A stretch of 64,000 bases of DNA, taken from positions 1,476,628 to 1,540,627 of the forward strand of contig JAMLIK010000001.1 of assembly GCA_023954195.1 (NCBI GenBank), read 5' to 3'. Within the stretch, counting starts at the first letter, position 1. Every line of letters begins with the position of its first letter. The notes below the pieces were generated by a model. It saw nothing but the letters and a program-made list of their open reading frames with translations. It made no database searches and had not been told where the DNA came from. The translations under genes and the position numbers were made by a program. Of this stretch, positions 24,971-32,572 are shown piece by piece. Origin of the DNA: Xanthobacteraceae bacterium. GTDB taxonomy: Bacteria > Pseudomonadota > Alphaproteobacteria > Rhizobiales > Xanthobacteraceae.

Positions 24971-26365
24971 TCAGCCGCGCATCATGGGTTCGATGCGGCG
25001 CTGCGCGTCGTCGAGGGCGGCCTTGACCGTCGCCTGGCCTGACAGTGCCGACTGGATGGCGGTCGCCATGGTGTCGCCGATCGCCGGCCACTGCGGCACG
25101 CGCGGGCGCCAATCGACGTCGGTGTCGTGTTGCAGCGCGTCCATGGTGGCTTCGACGAAATTGGGACCGAAGCCGTTCATCAGCTTGATGTAGTCGGGAT
25201 CCTTCCAGATCGACGTGCGATTGACGCCGGAGCGCTTGGTGGGGCCGGCGAAACGATGGGCCGTGCGGGCCTGGGTTTCAGCGCTCGCGGCCCACTGGAT
25301 GAAGAGCCACGTCGCTTTCTTCTTCTTTTCGCTCAATGCGGCGTTGATCGGGAAGCCCCAGTTCCAGATCGAGGTGGTGCGCCTGCCGGACGGTCCCTTC
25401 GGCCAGCGCGCATAGGCCACCTTGCCGATGATCTTCGATTTTTGCGGATTGTTGATTACCGAGGCCGACGAATGTGCATCGATGTAGCTCGCGATCGTTC
25501 CCTGCGAGAAGGCATCGGCGATATCGGGCCAGTTCCAGTTCGCAGCGGCAGTCGGCGCGTACTTCCTCATCAGGTCGACATACCAGGCGAGCGCGGCTTC
25601 GGCTTCCGGACCATTGACCGTCAGTTTTCCGCCCTTCATCCAGTCGCCGCCGAATTGGCGGAATATCGACGGATAGATGTACATGTTCTGGCCGGCGCCG
25701 GCGAGGCCGCGCAGCGCCGCGCCCCAGACGCGGTCGTTCGGCGCGTTTAGGGCCGCCGCGTTGGATACGTACGTTTCGAGCGTATCCGCGGCCTTCAGCC
25801 CCTTGGCGTCGTAGAGATCCTTGCGATAGACCTGAATGGTGACCTCGCCGTCATAGGGCATGCCATAAAGCTTGCCGTTGATGCCGTTGGCGCTTCGCCA
25901 CGCCGGAATGATATCGTCGAAATTGAACCACGCGGTATCCGTCAACGACTTGTCGTTCAGATACGTGTCGAGCGGCTCAACCCATTTGTTGGCGGCATAG
26001 AGCGCGTAGTACATCGGATCGGCCGCATGGGTCGCATAGGTGCCGGTTTTGGAAGTGAGGTCGATGACGCTTTTCTGCCGGATCTGGGCTGGCGGAATTT
26101 TTTCAAACCGGACATCGATTCCAGTCAGTTCCGTGAACTGGGGCGCCAACGCAATAAGGTTCTCGAAATAACTGGCGGGAATAACCGCGACCGTGATGGT
26201 CTCGCCTTTTGTCTGCTGCCAGTCGATCTTCGCGGATTTATATGGAGCCAGGTCGGCCCCCTGCGCCACGGCCTGCCGAAGGACCGCGGGCGCGAATGTC
26301 GCCAGCGCGGCCGCGGCGGTTCCCGTCTTGAGAAGCGTTCGTCGTGTCGGCGTGAATGACGTCAT
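24971..26365 (-). CDS. ABC transporter solute-binding protein, extracellular sugar (family 1) type, Tat-exported
   Basis: The 464-residue protein has a twin-Arg signal (TRRTLLKTGTAAAALATFAP) with cleavage near AVAQGAD. The mature part fits family 1 sugar-binding proteins (TVAVIPASYFENLIALAPQF; NGKLYGMPYDGEVTIQVYRK). The start has GGGAGGACAGC before ATG. It is first in the seven-gene operon and defines the imported solute. The sulfatase downstream suggests a sulfated sugar or similar ester, which is inference. Confidence 0.92.
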   Translation of the reverse strand: MTSFTPTRRTLLKTGTAAAALATFAPAVLRQAVAQGADLAPYKSAKIDWQQTKGETITVAVIPASYFENLIALAPQFTELTGIDVRFEKIPPAQIRQKSVIDLTSKTGTYATHAADPMYYALYAANKWVEPLDTYLNDKSLTDTAWFNFDDIIPAWRSANGINGKLYGMPYDGEVTIQVYRKDLYDAKGLKAADTLETYVSNAAALNAPNDRVWGAALRGLAGAGQNMYIYPSIFRQFGGDWMKGGKLTVNGPEAEAALAWYVDLMRKYAPTAAANWNWPDIADAFSQGTIASYIDAHSSASVINNPQKSKIIGKVAYARWPKGPSGRRTTSIWNWGFPINAALSEKKKKATWLFIQWAASAETQARTAHRFAGPTKRSGVNRTSIWKDPDYIKLMNGFGPNFVEATMDALQHDTDVDWRPRVPQWPAIGDTMATAIQSALSGQATVKAALDDAQRRIEPMMRG

Positions 26366-26419
26366 GCTGTCCTCCCAAAATCCGGTCGTCGCCGCCGGTT
26401 AGTTAGGACATTTGCTCAA

Positions 26420-26436
26420 ATGTTATAACATGTCAA
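26420..26436 (-). promoter_or_regulatory. Operator/promoter candidate of the sulfatase-importer operon
   Basis: ATGTTATAACAT (26420-26431) is a perfect 12-bp palindrome about 55 bases upstream of the first gene. It abuts TTGACA on the reverse strand (complement of 26431-26436), a consensus -35 box. The -10 partner is weak. Its GT...AC symmetry is compatible with a GntR/HutC site. Confidence 0.5.
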
Positions 26437-26870
26437 TGGAACACGATGAATGGCGACTCGAGAGCCATAGCGCGGACATCGTTCGCACGGTCGCCCGAGA
26501 CGACGCGCCAAAGAAGCCACGGATGAGAGCTTGGCGCATTGGCTTTTTCAAATTGAAAATGCATGCCGCACACACCCGATGCCGCGCCGCAGCGCAGCAC
26601 CAGTTTTCCCGACTTCTCCGGGCGAGAAGCTTGGTCCATCGTTCTGGTATGGCTGCTGAACGCCGTGTGTTACGGGCGACATGGCGCGGTTGATGCCGGG
26701 AATGGCGCATCATCAAGGAACTAAGCGATCACGATGCGAAAATTGATCTTGGCGGCGACGATACGTTAAACCGAGCGACGCCGACGATTTCCTGCGTGGA
26801 AAGCCGCAATTGAAAATCTGCCGTATCGACCCGGACGCAGGCAACCTCTCACATTCGAGACACCCCGGTC
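26437..26870. other. Intergenic region at the edge of the polysaccharide island
   Basis: About 430 bases between divergent units hold no credible gene. The sequence becomes AT-richer toward the glycosyltransferase cluster, marking a composition boundary. The promoter of the glycosyltransferase at 26871 should lie here, but no clear boxes were recognised. Confidence 0.5.
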
Positions 26871-27797
26871 ATGAGCCGATCCATTGTTAGCACACCTCGC
26901 GCTCCGATCACGGTCATCATTCCTGTTTTCGGCAGACCGGACACGCTCCGGCGCGCGCTTCGCAGTTTGCGCCTTCAGTCCTTGCTACCCGACGAAGTCA
27001 TCGTCGTTGACGATGGGTCACCGGACCCGATCGACGTTGAAGCGGATATCGTTGCCGCGCTCAGCCCGGTGGTGGTTAGACATGAGACAAACAGGGGTGT
27101 CGCGGCCGCAAGGAACACCGGGATTCGCACCGCCTCCAATGACTGGATTACCTTTCTGGATAGCGACGACTGGCTTTTGCCGGATAGCATCGAACAACGC
27201 TGGAACGAACTTTCGTTGCTCCAAGCCCTCGCGCAACCTGAACGAAAAGAGATCTATGGCTCCGGCTGGATCGAACGTCGCGACAGCGGGCAGGCCATCT
27301 ATCTCAATTGGCCAAACGCGGGCGTTTCGCTGGCGGATTTCGCCTCGGGATGCTGGATGTCACCTGGCTCCTGTATCGTTCTCAACAAAAAAATCATCAC
27401 AGCACCCAACCGCTTCCAGGACGTCGCCTTGCGGCGTTACGAGGATTTTGACTGGCTTCTCTCGTTGGCCAGGGAGGGAATAAGATTCACGCCACTCCGC
27501 AGCGCGGGCATCGTGGTCGAGCGAACCGAATATCGCAATATCGATGAGGCCGCAGCTTCCCGAAACATAATCATAGAGAAATGGAAGCCTCCCGCGTTAT
27601 CCAGAAAGCTGATGCGGCGCCTGAGAGCCTATCTCGCCATCGAGATCGCGGCGGTGAACTACCGCCGCGGAGAGTTGATCTCAATGGTGCTCGGAATAAT
27701 GTACTCATATATCCTGGTGCCACGACTTTCGCTTCATTTTTCGCCGGGGCGTCGGAGAGTGCACATTGTCGCGGTGCCGGAAAAAAGCTTGAAATGA
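26871..27797 (+). CDS. Glycosyltransferase family 2
   Basis: The 308-residue protein has a GT-A fold start (ITVIIPVFGRPDTLRRALRS), VIVVDDGSPD, GVAAARNTGI and the metal-binding DSDDW (residues 97-101). A basic C-terminal helix region may contact the membrane. It transfers a sugar from a nucleotide donor, probably onto a lipid-linked glycan. The acceptor is unknown. It is the first gene of a five-gene surface polysaccharide island of visibly lower GC. Confidence 0.9.
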   Translation: MSRSIVSTPRAPITVIIPVFGRPDTLRRALRSLRLQSLLPDEVIVVDDGSPDPIDVEADIVAALSPVVVRHETNRGVAAARNTGIRTASNDWITFLDSDDWLLPDSIEQRWNELSLLQALAQPERKEIYGSGWIERRDSGQAIYLNWPNAGVSLADFASGCWMSPGSCIVLNKKIITAPNRFQDVALRRYEDFDWLLSLAREGIRFTPLRSAGIVVERTEYRNIDEAAASRNIIIEKWKPPALSRKLMRRLRAYLAIEIAAVNYRRGELISMVLGIMYSYILVPRLSLHFSPGRRRVHIVAVPEKSLK

Positions 27798-27824
27798 CGA
27801 AAGGGGCGCTGATAGGCTTGCAGG

Positions 27825-27852
27825 GTTTAGCTCGGCTAGAGTTTAGCTCGGC
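27825..27852 (+). repeat. Short tandem duplication
   Basis: GTTTAGCTCGGC occurs twice, separated by TAGA, in the gap between two glycosyltransferase genes. It may be a replication slip and has no obvious role. Confidence 0.6.
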
Positions 27853-27975
27853 CAGGGACGGCTGTTTGCCCTTATACGAGGATCTTGTGAAGTTAGTAGA
27901 TTACAGGGTAAACAGTTCTCTCGAATAGAACGCATCCGGCAGATATGAAGATCGACGCGCGACAAACGTGCTGAA

Positions 27976-29127
27976 GTGTCAAAATCAGTAAGCAGAATTG
28001 CCTTTATCGCGAGCGACAGCGACTTTCTCCTCAGGCATTTTGGACCGGCGATCGAGGCGGCGAAGGATTTGGACGCCGACATTTTGGCGCTGGTGCCTGT
28101 CGCGACCGAAAACAGCACCCGCGTCGCGGATAACATTCAGATCATATCCCATCGTTCGAGTGGAAATCGAAACTCGGTGCGGGAGCTGTCGTCCGAATGG
28201 CGGTGGCTGTCAAAGATACTGAGAAATGAGCCACCGTCCATCATCGTTGGCTATTCTCTCCGCATCTGCGTTCTATCGGTTCTTTTGCAGCCGCTGCTTC
28301 GGCGGACCCAGTTCGTCTGCGTGGTCACGAGCCTCGGCTTCTTTGTGGTGTCGAATTCCATCTTCGCGCGGGCGGCGCGGCTGGCGATTTTCTCGGTCCT
28401 GCGTCTCGCGTCCCCCACACGCACTTCATTTATTTTCGAAAACAATTCCGATCGCGCGAGAATCGGATTGAGCGAAAGGCTTGCCGCGAGGTCGTCGATC
28501 CACTATGGGGCCGGCGTCGATCCGGATGAGTACAGCCCAAGTAATATCCCGAACACCCTCCCCATCCGCTTCGCGACCGTGTCGCGGCTCATCTGGTCGA
28601 AGGGCGTCGATATCGCCGCGACCGCGATTTCGCGCCTCGCCGATAAAGGAGAGCCGGTCGAGCTGCATATTTTCGGCTATCCTGATTTTTCCAATCCGCA
28701 GCCGGTCGATCCAAAGGGCTTCGAGGGACTCAATGGAGTGTATTTTCACGGCCGTTCCGAGCGGATCTCCGAGATTTGGCAGGATCATCACGTTGCTATT
28801 TTTGCCAGCCGGGGTGGAGAAGGCCTCCCACGAGCGTTGCTGGAAGCAGCCGCTTGCGGCCGCCCATGTGTTGTGACAAACGTGCCGGGTTGCGCGGACT
28901 TTATAAGGGATGGCGTCGAAGGCTACGTCGCCTCGCCGGATTCCGAAGATGCGTTGGAAGAAGCCATTCTCCGTTGCGTCAGGGAGCCTGGGCGCTTGCC
29001 GGCTTTAGGAGCGAATGCACGCTCTCGTTTGCTTGCCATGAGTACGGCGGAAGACACGAAGATGAAGTACCACAATCTGTTCGCGGCGCTGCAAAAGTTA
29101 TCCGCGCCGCGCGAGCGCGCCTGTTGA
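27976..29127 (+). CDS. Glycosyltransferase family 4 (GT-B fold)
   Basis: The 383-residue protein has an N-terminal Rossmann half. The C-terminal half carries RFATVSRLIWSKGVDIAATA and the GT4 donor-site segment ASRGGEGLPRALLEAAACG, with the E-x7-E motif. It ends with CADFIRDGVEGYVASPDSED. This is the WaaG/RfaB-like retaining transferase group. The start is GTG at 27976. It should add a sugar during polysaccharide or lipid-linked glycan assembly on the cytoplasmic face. Confidence 0.9.
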   Translation: MSKSVSRIAFIASDSDFLLRHFGPAIEAAKDLDADILALVPVATENSTRVADNIQIISHRSSGNRNSVRELSSEWRWLSKILRNEPPSIIVGYSLRICVLSVLLQPLLRRTQFVCVVTSLGFFVVSNSIFARAARLAIFSVLRLASPTRTSFIFENNSDRARIGLSERLAARSSIHYGAGVDPDEYSPSNIPNTLPIRFATVSRLIWSKGVDIAATAISRLADKGEPVELHIFGYPDFSNPQPVDPKGFEGLNGVYFHGRSERISEIWQDHHVAIFASRGGEGLPRALLEAAACGRPCVVTNVPGCADFIRDGVEGYVASPDSEDALEEAILRCVREPGRLPALGANARSRLLAMSTAEDTKMKYHNLFAALQKLSAPRERAC

Positions 29128-29450
29128 GGAATTGTTGACTACAATGAATTTTCGATACGGCTTAGGGTGAGCCGCAGAGCGAGAACGGCAAGTGATTACG
29201 GCGCGGAAAGTGCTGTTGCTGCTGGTCAGCCATCTCTTTTTACGCCGGCTGGAACGCGATCCTCGTCCTTCTGCTCCTGGGCTCGGCAACAGTCGACGCC
29301 CACTTCCCATCAACCAATGGCGGCCGCAAAATTGCGCTTTCCCAACCGAACAAACGGACCTTTCCCGCAAATGGACCTTTCCTGCCGGTTACCTGTGGGA
29401 AAGCATCAATTTTCGACATAATATGCTCTCCGGGCGAGGGCTGGAAAACC

Positions 29451-30563
29451 GTGGAAAGAATACGTTTCTTGCAAGGCTCGCAGCGGCATTTGCGCGCCTT
29501 GAAATCGCTAGACGCCATAAAATTTGTCCGTCCCAATCCTGGACGGGACCGACGGGCTATCGACCAACGCCGACTTGACGAACCCGGCGTGTATCAAATG
29601 GCTGTTCTGTTTAAATTCAAGAAAAGCCATAGCGGCATAGGAACCTTCCGCGTTATCGACCAGGAGGGGCAGGTTCTCAGCTCTTGCAGCGTCACCAACG
29701 ATCGACGGTTCGCACGATCAATGTTCGAGCTCAGGAAGCCGACATCGGTTCGCCTGGAATATTTCAGCGAGCATGCGAACACGATGCCCACCGTTTTGGG
29801 CATCGGGTTGCGCCGCATCGCGATGCTGCCGGATTCTCCGACCGTTCAGATAAACGAAAATTCAGTATGCGCCGCCATTGCAACTTATCCGGGGCGAAGG
29901 AACCTGCTCCAGGAGACGGTGGAGTCGCTGCTGCCCCAAGTGGACTATCTTTTCGTATATCTAAATAACTATCGCGCGCCCCCCGACTTCCTCCTTGAGC
30001 ATCCGAAAATTCAATACACCCTGGATACGGCCTCGACATTCCGAGCGGCGGCCAAATTTTTCTGGATCGAGAGATTTCGCTGTTTCTGGCTGATTTGCGA
30101 CGACGATATTATCTATCCGCCGGATTACGCCAGGCGCATGATCGAAACTCTCTCGAAGTATGGTCGAAGCACCATCATCGGGTGTCATGGAACGGTTTTT
30201 TCACCGATATTTTCCAATTGCTATGCATCTCGTATTCAGGAATATCAATTCGAGAGAGCGCTCCCGAGTGATCGGCGTGTTCATATGCTGGGAAGCGGAA
30301 CCATGTGCCTTCACTCGGACACTCTCGCGTCCGGGGATGCAGCCAATTTCTTGGGATACCCAACCGAGAATGACGAGATTGTCGCCATAACCTGCTTGTC
30401 GCGCAACATCCGACAGATCGCCATTGCGAGGCAGGCCGGATGGATACAGTCAAATCCGAAGATGACTTACGGAATTTATGAAGAGGTCATGCTCGATGTC
30501 GACAAGCAGCGCAAGGTGGTGGAGATTTTGAGCAAGGGAAATCCTTGGCCTCACCTTGATTGA
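29451..30563 (+). CDS. Putative glycosyltransferase, N terminus probably interrupted by a frameshift
   Basis: The frame read from GTG at 29451 gives 370 residues. It includes VCAAIATYPGRRNLLQETVE, a GT2-like nucleotide-binding start, and FWLICDDDIIYPPDYARRMI with a DDD metal motif. Family assignment beyond 'GT2-like' is not possible. The same frame stays open and protein-like upstream to about 29196 (for example GSATVDAHFPSTNGG and GPFLPVTCGKASIFDIIC) but has no ATG, GTG or TTG there. A GTG at 29192 in another frame (ITARKVLLLLVSHLF) would join it if one T of the T5 run at 29237-29241 were absent. The true protein is therefore probably about 455 residues with an N-terminal hydrophobic segment. 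Confidence 0.7.
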   Translation: MERIRFLQGSQRHLRALKSLDAIKFVRPNPGRDRRAIDQRRLDEPGVYQMAVLFKFKKSHSGIGTFRVIDQEGQVLSSCSVTNDRRFARSMFELRKPTSVRLEYFSEHANTMPTVLGIGLRRIAMLPDSPTVQINENSVCAAIATYPGRRNLLQETVESLLPQVDYLFVYLNNYRAPPDFLLEHPKIQYTLDTASTFRAAAKFFWIERFRCFWLICDDDIIYPPDYARRMIETLSKYGRSTIIGCHGTVFSPIFSNCYASRIQEYQFERALPSDRRVHMLGSGTMCLHSDTLASGDAANFLGYPTENDEIVAITCLSRNIRQIAIARQAGWIQSNPKMTYGIYEEVMLDVDKQRKVVEILSKGNPWPHLD

Positions 30564-31456
30564 GCCTATGCGCACGACCGGAGCATAAGTTGCATCTGAG
30601 AAAGATTCATCAGTGGACGGAGATTCGTCATGCCGCCAGGATCGACGACGCGAGCCAGGCGGGCAGCCCGAGCGCTTCGGCGATCGCTGACATTGTTCTC
30701 GGGTTGAGGAAGATCCGTATTGCCCATGTGCTTGCGGTCGATGAGGTTCGTCATCGCTATAGACGGTCGATCCTGGGGCCGTTCTGGCTGACGATAAGCC
30801 TTTTGATTTGGCTTTTGACCGTCAGTTTTGTCTTCTCAAGAGTTTTCAATATGAGTCTCGTCTCGTACTTGCCGCACGTTGCGATCGGGATGCTTGCCTG
30901 GAATTTCATCTCACAGACCCTGGGAGAATCATGCTTCTGCCTTGCGAACAATCAGGAGTATCTGAAGAGCGCCCCGCTCCCGTATTCATTATTTGCCTAC
31001 AAGACCGTCTTGTATAATTTGTACATTTCTTTGCACAATCTGATCGTTATCGGGGCGATCGTGGCGGCCGTTAGGGGAGAGGTTGGCGTCACTCTGCTTT
31101 CGGTGGTGCCCGCAACTTTTCTTCTTGTTGTCAATCTGACGTGGATGGTTCTGGTCCTAGCAATGGCGTGCTGTCGCTTCCGGGATCTGCCGCAGATCGT
31201 TGCGAACGCCCTGCAGATCGCTTTTTATATAACCCCCATCGTCTGGTTTCCCTCGCTTCTGGCCGGTCATGAGACTTGGTTTCTCAAGCTCAATATCTTC
31301 TATTACATGGTCGAGTTTGTGCGCTCTCCCCTCCTTGGCCATTCTCTTTCCGCGGGATCGTGGTTTGCGGGGATAGCTTTCGCGGTCGCGGGCTGGAGTC
31401 TTGCGGTTTTTCTGCTTACGAGGTGGAGGAGCCGATTATCTTATTGGATTTCCTGA
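30560..31456 (+). CDS. ABC-2 polysaccharide export permease (Wzm/KpsM-like)
   Basis: The 298-residue protein has six membrane helices. It matches the ABC-2 polyol/polysaccharide export family: AVDEVRHRYRRSILGPFWLT before helix 1, MLAWNFISQTLGESC, and FYITPIVWFPSLL followed by YYMVEFVRSPLLGH near the end. It moves lipid-linked polysaccharide across the inner membrane. The only N-terminal start codons are TTG (30560, overlapping the previous stop, or 30593), so the start is uncertain. The ATPase follows after one base. Confidence 0.9.
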   Translation: MSLCARPEHKLHLRKIHQWTEIRHAARIDDASQAGSPSASAIADIVLGLRKIRIAHVLAVDEVRHRYRRSILGPFWLTISLLIWLLTVSFVFSRVFNMSLVSYLPHVAIGMLAWNFISQTLGESCFCLANNQEYLKSAPLPYSLFAYKTVLYNLYISLHNLIVIGAIVAAVRGEVGVTLLSVVPATFLLVVNLTWMVLVLAMACCRFRDLPQIVANALQIAFYITPIVWFPSLLAGHETWFLKLNIFYYMVEFVRSPLLGHSLSAGSWFAGIAFAVAGWSLAVFLLTRWRSRLSYWIS

Positions 31457-31457
31457 T

Positions 31458-32234
31458 ATGCCGCCGGAATCAGACGACAAAGAAGGCCCGAAAGTTGAAT
31501 TGGATCGCGTCGCGGTCGATTATCCTGTTTTCGATGTGAACTCGGCGAGTTTCAAGAACCTCATTCTGCGCGCGGGTATTGGCGGCTTGATTCAGCTTGG
31601 CGATGGGGGCGCGACAGTCGTACGGGCGCTCGATGAAGTCTCGTTTTCGTTGCGCAAGGGGAGCCGCATCGCTCTCATGGGACATAACGGCGCCGGAAAG
31701 ACCACGCTCCTGCAAATAGTCGCGGGTATTCATCAACCAACGTGTGGGACGATCAAACGAATCGGTCGGGTGGGTGCGCTGCTAAATGTCGGCTTGGGTA
31801 TTAACGAGGAGAAGACCGGGCTGGAGAATATCATTCTCAAGAGCACCATATTGGGTCTGTCCAAACAGATGATCGAAAGACTGACTCCCGAGATTTCTGA
31901 ATTTACTGAACTTGGGCCTTTCCTTCAAATGCCTGTCAGAACCTATTCGGCGGGCATGCGACTGCGCTTGTCGTTTGCCATAGCGACGGCGATCGCTCCC
32001 GATATTCTGGTTGTCGATGAGTGGATTGAGTTTGCCGATCAGTCATTCGCTCGCAAGGCTGAGGCAAGAATGCTCGACCTGGTGAAACGTAGCGGCATTC
32101 TGGTCGTCGCGTCCCACAGCGAGCGCTTGCTGAATAACATATGTAATCGGGCAATCATTCTCGATAAAGGAAGGATCATCTACGACGGGGACACCGGGCC
32201 CGCCCTGGCACGTTATGAACGTCTCGATCTCTAA
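31458..32234 (+). CDS. Polysaccharide export ABC ATPase (Wzt/KpsT-like)
   Basis: The 258-residue ATPase has Walker A GHNGAGKTTL (75-84), the Wzt-type GRVGALLNVGLGINEEKTG loop, the signature YSAGMRLRLSFAIATAI, Walker B ILVVDEWIEFAD and SHSERLLNNICN. It lacks the C-terminal carbohydrate-binding domain of long Wzt proteins. It is thus of the KpsT/short type, which does not recognise a terminal sugar modification. ATG at 31458 follows the permease stop directly. Confidence 0.93.
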   Translation: MPPESDDKEGPKVELDRVAVDYPVFDVNSASFKNLILRAGIGGLIQLGDGGATVVRALDEVSFSLRKGSRIALMGHNGAGKTTLLQIVAGIHQPTCGTIKRIGRVGALLNVGLGINEEKTGLENIILKSTILGLSKQMIERLTPEISEFTELGPFLQMPVRTYSAGMRLRLSFAIATAIAPDILVVDEWIEFADQSFARKAEARMLDLVKRSGILVVASHSERLLNNICNRAIILDKGRIIYDGDTGPALARYERLDL

Positions 32235-32356
32235 ACCATTCGCTGGGCGGCAGTAACGACTTAGTCATTTCGAATTTTCAAGGGATGGCAAATCGGATGA
32301 GAGGTCACTTTTTAAGCATTCGGCGATCGATTCGCGATGTTCTTCGGAGCGCGCCT

Positions 32357-32389
32357 CATACCGCGTTTGATGACCTTAAACGCGGTATG
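32357..32389. terminator. Perfect 12-bp hairpin between convergent genes
   Basis: CATACCGCGTTT and AAACGCGGTATG form a perfect stem around a 9-base loop. It lies between the end of the polysaccharide operon and the converging carboxylase operon, where a bidirectional terminator is expected. There is no T-tract on either side, so termination may be weak or rho-assisted. Confidence 0.55.
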
Positions 32390-32491
32390 AATGTCGTCGG
32401 CTGGGACAAATCCACGTTTATCGCAGCGACAAGGTTGTAGCCGCGATGTCGATCGGGCCGTCGATAACGGCGAGATCATTTCATATTAGGC

Positions 32492-32566
32492 GGGGCCAGG
32501 GGTTATGGGGCTCCGCCTGCGCGGGAACGACGTTGGGGCTTTCGATTCAACCCCGGCAAATCATGC
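32492..32566. repeat. Dispersed repeat, copy 2
   Basis: GGGGCCAGGGGTTATGGGG, CTCCGCCTGCGCGGGAACGA and GATTCAACCCCGGCAAATCA occur in a row. The first block recurs inverted at 56911-56928 and the last at 9811-9831. It lies at the 3' end of the carboxylase operon. Confidence 0.6.
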
Positions 32567-32572
32567 TCTGGC

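Noticed and set aside
26412-26693. 93-residue + strand open frame before the glycosyltransferases
   Set aside because: It has no ribosome-binding site or motif, and it overlaps the operator/promoter region of the divergent operon.
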